A program made the translations under genes and the position numbers. Shown piece after piece: positions 11,341 to 23,929 of a stretch of 64,000 bases of DNA (the stretch's first letter is position 1; each line of letters starts with the position of its first letter). The notes beneath the pieces were generated by a model. It was not told the DNA's origin, did no database searches, and was given only the letters and a program-made list of their open reading frames with translations. The DNA is from Ailanthus altissimus (Eukaryota > Streptophyta > Magnoliopsida > Sapindales > Simaroubaceae), in assembly GCA_946807835.1 (NCBI GenBank), contig OX327703.1, positions 7,137,501 through 7,201,500 on the forward strand, given 5' to 3'.

Positions 11341-12816
11341 AATTATAAGTATATTTAATTTTCATATTAAAATTTTGACGTCTTTGATTTTGTGTTATAA
11401 TATTATTTTTTATTTTTTATATTTTTATTATTTATATTATGATTATATTGAATTATTATTTGTATTATACTTATGTTTATTATCCTTATGAGTTTAATCA
11501 CTGATTGCTACTTAGTTTGATCTTCTACGTTAGAAAATAAGGACAATCTTCTTTAGTAATTACATTATTGTTATCTCATATTAATATTTCTAATATTATT
11601 TTCATTATTAAATATAATGTTATTGTTAATTCTTTTAAATTTAAATATTCACTTGCAACTTGAAACTTGGTAAAACAAGTAAATAAATTAGAACCTAAAA
11701 TTTTAATAATAAATATTATCAATAAAAACCTGAAATTCTAAGTAACAATTTTAAAATTAAAATATAAAGATTCATAATTTATTTCATATACATAAAATTA
11801 AAATTTTAAATTTATCTCTTTATTTTAATTGTTTATTCTAATAGAATTCTAATGTAAGGCTATGTCTCCTAATTTCTATTATATTATTTAAATAAATTGT
11901 TAAGCCTTCTAATTTTATTATTTGTATATATGAAAGACCACTCCTAAACAATTTCTTTGATATTTATATTTTGTATTATTACTTGTTGAATTATATTTAT
12001 CTATCACTTTCGAGTCCTTGTTGAATTATTTCCCTTTTTTATATTTAAAAATACCCATAAAAATGTTTTTGACAAACTTACAAAATTCCACACATAATGT
12101 CTCTAGAGGCAATTATCTATCATGAGTATTAAATGCTTTATACACTTTCACGTCATGGGTTTAGAAAATACAATTGAATATATATATATATATAATGTGT
12201 CATTGCATGACAAATTAAAGTTTATAATTTTCCTACAACACATCAAAGTCTATAATTTTCCTATAACACTATTTGCATGAGAATTTAAAAGTTGAACATC
12301 TCACAGTAGAGCAATCGCAAATCCTTTAAGAAAATCTTAAATAAAGATTTTACCATTAGAAGAATGTGTTTAATCCTAAAGCAAGATAAATTTAAAATTG
12401 TTGCTAAATATAATTTTACTCTTTTTTAAATCACTTCACAATTAAAATTGTATAATTAAAAAGTCACAAAATAAAATATGTTAGAGAAGACATTTTTTAT
12501 CTTTCATATCTTTAATATTGTCCTATAACAATAGTACCATGAGAGTTATTTTAAAAAATACTCATAATTAATTTCACCTGGTTGTTAAACAAAATAATGA
12601 ATTCTTATTGAAAAATTATGAATAACGTATAATTGGTTTTCAATCATTCCCTGAAGTAAGGGTGGGCATCCTGGGACCGGGTCAGGTTCGAGACCAATTT
12701 GACTGGTCTCGGGCCCCGTTCAGGATAGATAAATCTATCTTAAATGGGTATTTGTTTGGGATAGGTCCTGTCCTGACCGAACCGAGACGGGTCGAGTCTA
12801 GACACGGGTTCAAACT

Positions 12817-12845
12817 GGGACATGGGCAATTTTTGCCCATGTCCC
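12817..12845. repeat. Perfect 13-bp hairpin in hAT subterminal region
   Basis: GGGACATGGGCAA (12817-12829) and its exact complement TTGCCCATGTCCC (12833-12845) are separated by three T's. A second hairpin, CGAGACCA/TGGTCTCG, lies at 12689-12711. Subterminal inverted motifs of this kind are common transposase-binding or structural signals in hAT elements; that role here is inference. Confidence 0.7.
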
Positions 12846-13929
12846 TAATTTATTTAAAATTTACAATTTTGTTTAAATATTTTGGGTTAATTTGTAGTCT
12901 ATGATCCTAATTGCTACAAATTTGTATTTTTAACCTAAAAAATAAATTTTGTATTCTTTTAGACTTCAATAAATTTTATTATTAATTTAATTTCCTATCA
13001 TTAATTTAATCATTGATTTTAATTCTAATAAAAGTTGAAAATTTGAATTATGTTAAATATTATAATTTTAATTTTATATATGATAATATAAATAGGATTC
13101 CAATTTAAATTTCAATTACGTTAGTATTAAATGTTATAATTTTAAATCTAATTTTAATTTCAATTATGTTAAGTGTTAAATGTTATAATTTCGAATCCAA
13201 TTTTAATTTTAACTACGTTAAATATTATAATTTCGATTTAGCAAATCCTAATGTGACATCAATTGTTTAAGTGTTGTAATTTCAAATTCAAATCCAATTT
13301 TAATTTTAATTGTGTTAAATTTTATTATTTGAATAAAAAAATTGGATAGAACCTCCCTTAAAATTTAGTCATTCTCATAAATATATACCTACACAAAATT
13401 GACACTCCAATATTCACTGCATCAAATCAATTCACCTAAACGCCTTTCAGCGAAAGGCTTTCGCAATAGCCCATTGCCGACTAATAGGTCCAAAATAATT
13501 TCAATAGCTAATATATATGAATAAACCAAGCTAACATCTTCACAAAATAAAAATAAAGTGCAACATTTAGGTAATAAATACATTAAGTCCAAAAGGAAAT
13601 TGCTAAAATAGTAACTAAATAAAGTCCATAAAAATAATTATAAAAATGTCATCGAAATTTTGATTCTTCGCAAAACAAAAGTATAAAAAATATTAAATAT
13701 TACAATATAAAATTTCATTACTCATATTTATTGATTTAATTGAACTATTAGAGAATTACCTTAAAATTAAATTACCTATAAGTAACATAAGTAACCTCTT
13801 GGTAAATTTAATGCCATGGAGGTGGCGGTTGCATAGTATGTGCAACTTTTACATAAAATAAGTAAAAAAAATAATTTTCACATTATAGAAACATAAAACA
13901 TTAAGAAAAAATCAAAAGGAGAAATAATA

Positions 13930-16130
13930 AAATAGTTAAATAATATTTTTTACCTGCTTTAACTTTATCATAAAATTCAATATCTTCGAGAAATTCTTTT
14001 TTCTTCGGTCTATTCAATAAAATTGAAGGTCTTATCCAATTTTTTGTGTATATCAAACTCTCAACCGTCTTTAGAGTCAATGAGCTGCGAAATAAATCTA
14101 AAATACGTCCCCCGATACTAAAAGCCAACTCAGAGGCCACAGTAGATACCAAAATAGCAAGTATATCCATAGCTATCTGTGCCAATACTGGATACCTTGA
14201 AGAATTCACGTTCCACTAACTCAAAATATCAAAACGTTGATTTTTGGGATTCTCAAGTTTCTCCATCAGGTATCTATCCACTTCATTGGATTCAGCCAAA
14301 TCCATTTCATTATCTACACACCCCACAAATTTTGCCCAAAGGTCATCATCCCCAATATCAAACTGTATTACGTCTGAATATAAACTTGATGAACCATATT
14401 GCTGTGACTATGACCCCATACATGCTAGTGCTACTCCCAACTTCACTCCCAGACCCATCAATACTACCAACACTACTATTTGGCCCACCAACCACTCTAC
14501 CATACAGTGTATTACAGGCTTCGTAAAGTCTATACAATAATTATTTACTTATTCTCTTCATGTCTTTGACTCTAGCGCTGCCATTACCATATAAAAAATC
14601 AAAACAAAATTCAGCAAATTATATCTTGCATCTTGAATTAAGCACTGTAGCAAGTAAAAATTAATTCATTTACTCCTTAGATTCCTAATATTTATCATAT
14701 TTTTCCCGCATCTTGCTAGCCATGACGCATAAAGAGACATCTTCACTCCAACTTAATTTAGCTAAATTAGAATTAATCTTACAAATCTCCTTAAAACAGA
14801 TATTAGATGTCACTGACAATTAAGCACCAAATTTTAACGTGACATCATAAAAAGTTTTTAGAAACTTCATAAACCATTCAGTATTCTCCCAATTCGCACT
14901 AATTGATGGCTCATATCTCTTCTTTTTTATTTTTATCCTTTAGAAAGTAACTCTCATATGACTCATCCTCTTCTGCCATTCGATCAAAAATATTTACAAA
15001 TTTTAATGCAATCGCCAACATCAAATAAGTAAAATTTCACCTCATTGTCACATCTAATACACACTCTTTTTATAATCAATTCTCTCTCTCCATAAAACTT
15101 TTAAAAACTTGAACTCTTACTATTGAAGATCTCACATATTTCACAACATTACGTATATAAATAATGCTCTCATGCAAATCCTTTAACCCATCAGTCACAG
15201 TCAAATTCAAAATGTGTGCGTAACAACGCACATGCATAAACTCACCATTAAATACTAGTGCTTCATCTTTTCAACTCTTCAGTCTCTTCTTAAAATAATT
15301 GACGGCAATGTCATTGGCACTTGGGTTGCCAACTGTAACGGTAAATATTTTCTCTATACCCCAATCTAACATGCAAGATTCAAGTTGCTTGCCGATGTCA
15401 TCCCTTTTATGGGATAGAATAAAAGAGAAACTCAAAATTCTCCTATGCAACTTCCAATCCGAATCTATGAAGTGGACAGTAATAATCATATAACTTTGAT
15501 TATAAATAAAAGTTCAAATATCAGTTGTCAAGCTCATTTTTTGCCCAGTTACACTAAATAAACTCTTGAACGTGGCTTTCTCCTCGGTAAATAGTTTTAC
15601 TACATCTCTAGTTATAGTTCTATGTGATGGAACATCAAATACAGGACACGTTACATTGCAAAAATATTTGTACGCATCATTCTTTACAAAACTGAATGGC
15701 AATTCATCTATAATCACCATTTTTACACCTGCATCTCGACATGCTTCTTGACTCCATCCTCTAGGCACAACATTACTATTATTTTCCATTTCTCCTTCTG
15801 TGGGTTCTCTACCAAATATTATTTGTCTATTATCCATTAACGAATATGGAACCTTCTTATATACCTGTAAGTGTTTTCTAATACCATTTATTTCATCTTC
15901 TGTTGAATTACACGCATATAATTTTTCACTGTAATTTCATTGTGACTTATCTATTATGTCATTGCACGGGGTGAAGTGACTCCACACCATTGATCTTGTT
16001 CTTTTTTTAGTATTAGAATATGGAGGCAATAATGCATCTGCGTCGTCGATGATGCATTTCACATCCTCATGAGATTCTCCAATATTCATAATATTTTTTG
16101 AAGTTGAATCACGATCCATCTGTAATATAA
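13930..16130 (-). pseudogene. hAT transposase (zf-BED / RNase H-like / dimerisation domain), broken
   Basis: On the minus strand the domains run in order. The N-terminal part at about 16110-15840 has BED-finger-like remnants ('KRTRSMVWSHFT', 'EKLYACNSTEDEINGIRKHL'). At 15837-15514 comes 'WSQEACRDAGVKMVIIDELP' and 'FCNVTCPVFDVPSHRTITRD'. The RNase H-like core lies at 15489-15271 ('VHFIDSDWKLHRRILSF'). The C-terminal hAT dimerisation domain is at 14209-13930 ('NSSRYPVLAQIAMDILAI', 'STVASELAFSIGGRILD', 'FRSSLTLKTVESLIYTKNW'). The pieces lie in different frames with stops between them. Total length matches a roughly 690-aa RICESLEEPER-like transposase. It would cut and paste the element if intact, but it is inactive here. 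Confidence 0.9.
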
Positions 16131-16489
16131 TAGTATAATAATACACATCGATAAAACAAGATTAATTTGAATCTTTCACAAATTTTTTAATATTTCACAA
16201 ATATGTATTTTTATAAAAATGCAAAAACTCATAGAAAACCTTAACCACCACACAACCATTATTTTTCATACCATAATACTAATTAATGTAACATGTAAAT
16301 ATTAATCGGATAACAATTAATATGACATGCAAATATTAATCTTGATAATAATTAATAACAATTCTTTTTTCATACCAAAATAATAATTAATATTACTTAG
16401 TTTACTACTTTACACTACAATTCATTCTGCTAATATGTTACTAAGTATATTGTAAATATTTGTAAAATAAATAAATGTAAACAGTTTAC

Positions 16490-16960
16490 ACTTACACTTT
16501 AAAGTTACAAAATACAAATTTACACTAACAGTAACAGTAACAGTATACTTACAGAGTGTACGGTCGGCGGCACATGTACTCAGAAGCAACTGCAGTAGTA
16601 GAAGACAGCAGCAATGACAGCAGGATAACATAAATCACACAGTGGCAGGTGGCAGCGTAGGTCACGTGGTAGTAGAATGACAGCATCAATGATGAGAAGT
16701 GACAAACCGCAAATGACAGTCACAGACACGGATTCAGAGTCACGACAGCAAACAGCAAAACAACAGAATGGCATATCAACGACGGCAGGCAGACATAGAT
16801 CACGCAGTGGTAGGTCAAGCAGCAGCAGAATGGCGGCACCAGGGACGAGAAGCGATAGATGGCAGACGGCAGTCACAGTCACAGACTCACGGCAGCAATG
16901 GCGAAATAGCATCGAAGAAGAAAGGAACCGTTCTACTGAAAACAATGGCATGAATTATGA
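16490..16960. repeat. CAG/ACAGT-rich subterminal segment of the hAT element
   Basis: The segment is rich in short repeated words such as 'cagtaacagtaacagta' (about 16527-16543) and 'cagtcacaga' (twice, near 16717 and 16870), and in scattered CAG triplets. It lies between the transposase start and the right terminal repeat. Open frames here on either strand are composition artefacts. Confidence 0.55.
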
Positions 16961-17247
16961 AAATGTGAAATCTGATTTTTTGGTTTTTTCTTTTTTGAAC
17001 CTAAAACATTTTTTTAAAAAAAAATTAGCTTATTAAATAGCACCGTTTTTCTTCTTTTTGTTTTAAAATGGTTTGGTTCGAGAATGACCCGAATCGAACT
17101 GAATCCTGTCTCGTCCAAACCGGGACAACCAGGACTTTTATTCTTGATCCTGACTATATCCCAGGAATAGGTCCCGACCTGAATTTTTCTGATCAAACGG
17201 TCTAGGTCGGGCCAAAATCGGGACAAATGCCCACTTCTACCCTAAAG

Positions 17248-20200
17248 CGAATGCAAACAACATAACAATAATGGACGTAGTCGAGAAAGTGAGAAAGGAC
17301 ATAATTACCAACCCGATGGTAATGAACCCTTGAGATGGAAAAAAATAAAAAATGAACAAAACTACAAGAAGTGCAATGAAAAAAGAGATAATTATAAAGG
17401 TGGAAAAAATAAAAATAATGATAATACTTTTCATAGATATGGCATGACTTTAGTCTCATACCTATTGTAAGCTAAAGCATCTTATAAAACTCTAGATGGC
17501 ATTTATTAAGATAAGGAAAATAATGTGTAGATAAATCTCATTAATGATTAAGATCTTATAGATTTTACTCATCTAAAAGTTTAGTGGTCTAAAAATATTT
17601 ATGCAGTGGCATGATCGCTTTGGTCACCCAAAATCAATAATGATGCGAAGACTCATTGAAAATTCTCATGGATACTTGTTATAGAACTTAAAGATTCTAT
17701 TATTTACTGAGAATATTTGTATCGCTTACTCATATTACAATCTTGTAGTTAAACCATCCTCTTTTAAGAATGATCTAAAATCTATATTTTTATATAGTTC
17801 AAAGAGATATGGCATTTGTCAAGATAAAGAAAAAGAATATAGAGACAAATCTCATTGATGATTGAGGTCTTGTAGATTTTACTCATCTCAAAGTTCAATG
17901 ATCTAAAAATATTTATGTTGTGGCATGACCACCTTGGTCACTTAAGATCAACAATGATGCATAAAATTATCAAAACTTCTTATGGATACCCATTAAAGAA
18001 CTTAGAGATTCTATTGTCTAATGAGAATATTTGTATCACTTGCTCACAAGGCAAACTTGTAGTTTGACCATCCATTTCTAAGATTAATCTAGAATATTCA
18101 TTTTTATAAAGGGTTCAAGAAGATATTTGCAAACCAATCCATCTACCAAGTGAACTTTTTCTTTTTTTATTGTCTTGATTAATGCATATACACGGTAGTC
18201 AAATGTTTGTTTATTTCCCATATGAAGTTTTGTATCCACTAAATTACTTATACATATCATTAAATTAAGGGCATAATTTCTAGATTACCCAATTAGAACT
18301 ATACATTAAGATAATGCTGGTGATTTTTATATCTAAAATATTTGATGACCATTGTACATAAGTGGGGATCAATATAGAACATCTTATGCCCTATGTTCAC
18401 ATGCACATTATTACAGCATTAATCTACTTTAGGTAATTTCACATATTTTGTTGATGCATACACAATTACCAATTTCTATATTAGGTTGTTATTTTTCATG
18501 TTGCAGTATTAATCCACTTTAAACCTACTATATATTATTAATACTCTCTATAATAGCTTGTATTTGGTCATCAGCCTAATATATCCCATTTATGTGCTTT
18601 TGGTTATGTTATGCATATAACTATAACACTCTTAAAACACACTAAAATGAGACCTCAACGGCGCTTAGGGGATTTATATTAATTTTAACTTATTTTCAAT
18701 TATTAGATATCTTGAACCCTTGATGGACGATTTATTTACCTCACAATTTACAGATTATCATTTTAATACACAGGGCAATGAATGAATTATCAGTTGCACA
18801 CCAAAAGTGTGGCAAAATACTTGGTTTAAATGATATTGTTTTACAAAAGAAGAAAATGAGAAGTCGGGATCCAAATGAAAATAATGCTCGAGCCAACAAA
18901 TCTATATTCTCTAAATTAATAACATCACAAGAGTTAATAATCCTTGAAAAGAGCACATGTCCCTGAAGAGATAAAAGTCATAGAAGAGATATTAGCTCCC
19001 CAAAAAGGTACAAGAGCTTAAAAATGAAGAAAAAATTTTAAATTATACTTACACAAGAAAAATACGAAAACATAATGAAATAACTATTGACAATATGTTC
19101 TCATTTATAGTAGCCACTAAAATTATAAATCATAATTTTGAGCCACAAACTAGTAATGAATATAGACAGAGGTATAATTAGCCTCGATAAAAAGAAGTAA
19201 TTCAAACATAATTAATTTCTTTGGCCAAATATGAAGTATTTGAACTAGTAGTGCAAACACCTAAAGATGACAAACCCAGTGGATGTAAATAAATGTAAAT
19301 AAAGAATGTGGTCATCAGATACAAAGCGAGACTTATTGTCTAAGATTTCTTATAAAAACTTAATATTGATTATGATGAAATTTATTCCCCTGTAATAGAT
19401 AAAATTACATTTCAATTTTTTTAATAATTTGGCAATCTAAAAAAAGCTTGATATATGAACATAATAGCAAGTTAATTATTTAGGTCACTTGACAAAGTTT
19501 ATATAAAAATTACTGAATGATTCAAAATGCACGAAGCATGTAATTGCAACTTGTGTTCAAAGCTAAAGAGATTTTTGTATAGACTAAAACCATCTAAGCA
19601 CATGTGACACAATCACATAAGTAAATATTTTATAAAAGAAGGATATATTAATAGCTCAATATATCCATGCATGCTTATAAAGAAATCAAATTCAAGATTT
19701 GTCATTATAGTTATATATGTTAATGATATGAATCTAATAAGGGGAAGACAAAATATTATCTTGACATGTAGATCGAGCACAAATAAAATAGAATCTATAT
19801 CTATCAATCTACTTATGTTGAAAGATTTTGTAACAATTTAATACAAATAAACCTCATCCATTAAGTATTATTATGATTGTTAGGTCTCTTGATCCTAAAA
19901 AAGATCAATTTCATCCCAAAGCAAAATGATGAACAAATGTCTAAAAGTATCATAAATCAATACAATTATTGTCTTATTATATCTAGTCAAATGCACTAGA
20001 CCATACATAGCATTTGTAGTAAACTTATTAGTAAGATTTAGCTCTGCACCAATTCGATATCATTGAAATTTTATTAAACATTTTTTGTTATCTTTGTGGA
20101 ATGATAGATTTGAGATTATTAAATTCTAATGAGTCAACATAAATCCAGGTTTAACTGGTTATATAGCTGTTAAGTACATATTTGATCTTACAGAGCCTGC

Positions 20201-20690
20201 TTGCAAACAAATATATTTTTACTTGCAATAATAAAATAATTCATAGTGATTCATAAAGTAAACTTTTATTATCACGTCCTCTAATTACTCTAAAATTCTT
20301 GTACTACATAGCAAGCAATGATGCACATGGCTGTAAACTGTCATTCATCATATTTAGAGCACATATAACCTATCTTCTGCAACAAATATTCTAACAATAA
20401 TATATGAAGATAATTTTACTTATATTATTTGAGTTAGAGGCAGATACATGAAAAAAAATAAGACTAAACACATTTCTCTGAAATTCTTGTACACCTATAA
20501 GCTGCAATAGAGTAAAAAGATTGATGTTAAACAAATGCACTCTACTATAAATTTATAGATTTGTTCACCAAATCTTGAACAAATCTTTCTCCAACATCAA
20601 TTTTTGAAAAATTGGTTTATAAAATTGGCATGTGTTAGCTTAGTAGATTATCGAATTAATGGATATTACTTTAGGGGTTGGGGATATTTA
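17248..20690 (+). pseudogene. Copia B gag C-terminus and pol, broken
   Basis: Gag resumes after the hAT element with 'ANANNITIMDVVEKV' and a decayed knuckle 'FHRYGMT' (about 17430). GAG-pre-integrase ('HDRFGHPKSIMMRRLIENSHG') follows twice. Integrase text is seen at 18160-18480 ('VLINAYTR'-like, 'IIKLRA'). Reverse transcriptase runs from about 19090 to 19810 and includes 'YVNDMN' where YVDD is expected. RNase H/tail text lies at 20150-20640 ('SSNYSKILVLH', 'TKHISLKFLYTYKLQ'). No protease DSG/DTG motif is seen between gag and pre-integrase. Many stops make it non-functional. Confidence 0.8.
17493..18125 (+). repeat. Tandem duplication (about 315 bp) inside copia B pol
   Basis: The block starting 'gatggcatttattaagat' near 17493 repeats from near 17808 ('atatggcatttgtcaagat'). 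Both copies cover the end of gag, a line reading 'FTHLKV', and the pre-integrase zinc region. They remain alignable throughout with many substitutions, so the duplication is old. Confidence 0.75.
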
Positions 20691-21130
20691 ACTAGAGGGA
20701 GCATATTTCTTTAAAAAAATGAATCAAATTACAAACATGCATTATACTTTTTTCACTTTAAACATGTTTTATCCAACCAAATTTTACGACAAGATTTTTA
20801 ATAAACCACTATTAAGCATGGTCAAAACTATTGTCCCAACAAATATTTTTTTAATAATGTAAAATATAATTAAAAGTGATAAAATTTAAGAAGAAATATC
20901 ACAAAATTGGTGGCTTCCATTGCGAGGCACAAATTCCACATCGATTAAGTAAAGGCTACACACCCCTTTGTAAGTTTATATATATGAGCTTATACTTGTA
21001 ATATGAATTATAAACAAAAATTACTGTGTTAAGGTGTCTTGTATTCGAAAGACACCTTGCTTTAGTTTAATATTTGTCTTTATTTTTATATTATTTATAT
21101 AATATATAGTAATTAATGCATGCAAAATGT

Positions 21131-22040
21131 ATGTACCCTGCGTGAAGAGTGAAAAGAAAATGTTTGGCCCTTTCAGTCAATATTTTAACATATAATTCAA
21201 TTTTATTATAAAATATTTTTTGAACAATGACATCTTCATTGGAAATTTACTAATACCTCAAAAAATTTGCTAAAACTACTTGAAATAAAAATTTTAACTA
21301 ACGTAGTCTAAATGTCCCACGAAGAGCCAATCCAAAGCCCATAAAAACCTAACTCTTCCTTTACAATAAATAACTTTATTCATACACCACTTTGTTTTTT
21401 TTTTTTTTTTTTAATCTCATTTAAATATGTCAAGTAGGTTAAGTGGTCCATACTTGACCTGAAATAACAATGAAGCATATATTTTATAGATTAGCATGAG
21501 ACACCGTCTTGTCAGTGCCAATATAGCAATTGATACTGCCTGAGACACGTTGTTTTAAGGCACGTTGTGGGCTTTATTTTAACTCATGTTGGGTCGTGTT
21601 AGCATAAGTTTATTATGGGTCTTGCTTGGGACATAAGCCTACAACGAGATCGTGACAAGCACAACCTATGATATGCATGGCTCATCAAGAGCCGACGAAT
21701 TAAATTCAAGCCATGTCTAATACAATATAAAAAATTTTGGTAGTCATGAATCTTGAATCTCAAGTGTGAAAGTGTGGAAAGCCAACAACTCAACTAAGTC
21801 ATGTTATATTTAAAATTTGTAAATTTTAACATTTATAACATATAATACAATTAAATCAACAACTAAATTTTAATAAATATTAAATAGTTTTATTATAATG
21901 ATTTTTTTCATAAGAATTTTTTTAAAAAAAATAACATACAAAATTATTTAAAAGTCATATAAAATAGCAAAAATTACAAAAATATAATGACTTTTAAATT
22001 TTATACTATACATAAAATATATAACTATTAATAATTCAAT
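21131..22040. other. Non-coding, possible hAT/MITE remnant
   Basis: A T20 run lies near 21391-21412. Between about 21530 and 21720 there are words such as 'gacacgttgttttaaggcacg' fragments and 'gggtcgtg', which recall GC-richer ends of hAT-type MITEs. No inverted ends could be paired. No gene seen. Confidence 0.3.
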
Positions 22041-22385
22041 CATTTGCATTAGAATCGAAATTTTAATTACAACTAGGGTTGTTGTAATCATAATTGAACA
22101 TATTATAATTGTACTTATTGCAATTGTAATAGTAATTATAAACATTAAAATTAGAATTGGAATTGTGATTATAATCTGAATTCTCTTAGATGTAATTGCA
22201 ATTATGATTCTAATTGAAAATATAATAGTTTTAATTTTATCAGGAATTGTAATCAAAATTTGAATTTTATAATAGTGATTACAATCGCAATTGCAATTAT
22301 CGAAACTGCAATTGCTATTAATTGTTATCACAAATATAATTTTAATTTTAATTGCAATAAAATTATTAATAGTGGGAATCAATTG
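22040..22385. repeat. Degenerate AATTGYAATTAT low-complexity array
   Basis: The block is built almost entirely from loosely repeated words of the type attgcaattataatt. It yields long open frames on the minus strand (up to 175 codons) whose product is Ile/Thr/Asn-rich low complexity, so I do not call a gene. Confidence 0.7.
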
Positions 22386-22753
22386 TACGCTAACTCTTCG
22401 GTCACGAATGGATTTTTTACTTTTGGAACCAGTGGTTTGGCCGGATGTTAAGTTAATCTGACCTCTCATGAGCACTCCTCGACTTTTGAGATTGGTCTCT
22501 GCACTAACAGAAACTTGTTAAGGCTACGTCAATAGCTATCTTCGACAATAACTCTCCAATACTTAAGTCAACGATAAGATTTTTCAAAAAAAGAAAGACA
22601 ATTAAAAATAATTTGTTTAATTAAGCTTATTTGCTCATTTATCTTTATTTTCAAGTCTCTTAAGAAAGAATTGTATATCTTAATCTCATTTTTCGTTCTT
22701 CTTATGTAGGATTCCTTGGGTACTTAGTCATCCGAGGGATTATATATGTACCG

Positions 22754-22880
22754 AGATTTTAGAAATAAGATATGTCCAAGATTATAGAGATGAGGTATGC
22801 TTGAGATCCTAGGGATGGGATAGGCTTGAGATTCCAAGGATAAGGCATGCCCAAGATTATAATGATAAAATGTTGCTCCA
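22754..22880 (+). repeat. 25-bp tandem repeat, about five units
   Basis: Units start at 22754, 22779, 22804, 22829 and 22854, with exact 25-bp spacing. Each begins AGAT and contains a GATR..RTATG/AGGCATGC core ending in a tcca/cttg word. The units differ from each other at several positions. Such arrays are often found inside gypsy LTRs, but no LTR could be delimited here. Confidence 0.8.
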
Positions 22881-23929
22881 ATTTTTGAAGTAGTCCTCAA
22901 CATAAAGTGGGAGGTGAGGTCGATTAACCTGAGATACCTAAGTACAATGGCAAGATTACCAATGCCGTCTTATCATGTGCTAATCATAAGCTCTTGCCTT
23001 AGGCTCTGTACATAAGTCAATAAGCATGGGCCTTTGGCAAGTTGGCCTTTATAGGGCTAGACCTTAGAATTTAACCTAAACATAAAACCTTAGATTTGGA
23101 CACTTGGTGTGTGGGCCTTGAGGGGGATGAGCCTCTCACTTAGTGGACTAAGCTTGAGCCGAGGCCTTTGGGAGCAACAAGAGTCTCTCAAATTCAGTAT
23201 TGACTTGTCACTGCAAAAAACTCAATTGCAATGCTTGAGTTGGACAAAGTCCTTAATTGTGGTGAGCACGGTGTAATTTTGTGTAGTTTTAGCCAAGGGG
23301 TAGTCCTCTTGTCAAACTATTTTTGAAATTTAAAATTAGAGCCAAGCAATTAAATAAAGTTGTCTCTTCATAAAGTATGCATCATTTTAAATGTACTTTT
23401 CAAGTACCTAATAGTTAAATCACTACAATTGCCACAGACATGAATACTTATATAGCCATTGGATCTTATCAGACGACTAAGATTGTCCCCCAGCTGTTAT
23501 GTATGTCATGCATTAGCTTAGATAATTGAATTGATGGATGTTACTTTGTACATCAATATTTAGATTCCAAAAAGTAAAATAAAAAATCGTATGATTAATA
23601 TATAGTTTCTTGTGCTTTATATTTTTAATTTGATTTTTAATTTTGAAGCCATTTTTTGCCATTGAGCTCTTAATGATTGCACTCATATTGCTTCAAAAGA
23701 ATAAGGGAGATTATTATTGTAAAATTGAGCTAAAACCTATATATCGTAGTTCTATTTACAACTTACACATACAAGATGGAAATTAAACAAACCTCGTATT
23801 CTATTAAATATTGACCTTTAATATTATGATTTATCTATAATACTACCACAAAAGATGTCATTTTCTTTGTTTTTTGCTCCATGTCTGCTCTAATAGCATC
23901 ATCTTTTATAATAGAAACAAATTATTGGA
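22881..23929. other. Non-coding, no gene seen
   Basis: This is mostly unassigned. A stretch at 23506-23555 resembles 20629-20675 (end of copia B RNase H/PPT region: 'ttagctta...attgaatt.atgga'), suggesting another scrap of that family. Confidence 0.4.

Larger units (their letters stand above)
12657..17239 (-). mobile_element. hAT DNA transposon (RICESLEEPER/ZBED type), nested in copia gag
   Basis: The ends read TAAGGGTGGGCATCC on the left and, as reverse complement, TAGAAGTGGGCATTTG on the right, a typical hAT terminal repeat built on GTGGGCA. They are flanked by an 8-bp target duplication with one mismatch: CCCTGAAG (12649-12656) and CCCTAAAG (17240-17247). Removing the element and one duplication rejoins the copia gag frame (...GFQSFPE | ANANNIT...). 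Subterminal regions are GC-rich and contain hairpins. A broken transposase lies inside on the minus strand. The element inserted after copia B and has decayed since. Confidence 0.92.
11050..21130 (+). mobile_element. Ty1-copia retrotransposon B, degraded, with hAT nested in gag
   Basis: The 5' side keeps an LTR end with a stem-loop (11190-11217) and a PBS-like site (11327-11340). Gag is recognisable at about 12610-12656 and 17248-17460. GAG-pre-integrase, integrase, reverse transcriptase and RNase H follow to about 20690. A polypurine tract (AGAGGGAGCA, near 20693) and a 3' LTR remnant come next, carrying the same stem-loop (21031-21058). The protease seems to be missing. Stops and indels are everywhere. 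The outer boundaries are approximate because both LTRs are eroded. A complete hAT element (12657-17239) splits the gag. Confidence 0.75.

Noticed and set aside
12662..12904. 80-codon frame at the left end of the hAT element
   Set aside because: It runs through the terminal repeat and hairpins; not a gene.
16422..17036. Several open frames over the CAG/ACAGT-rich part of the hAT element
   Set aside because: Overlapping frames on both strands, with Cys/Leu or Ser/Arg-rich products, result from short repeated words in the subterminal region.
21948..22475. Long open frame of 175 codons on the minus strand
   Set aside because: The product is Ile/Thr/Asn low complexity from a degenerate AATT-type repeat; it has no domain and no codon bias.
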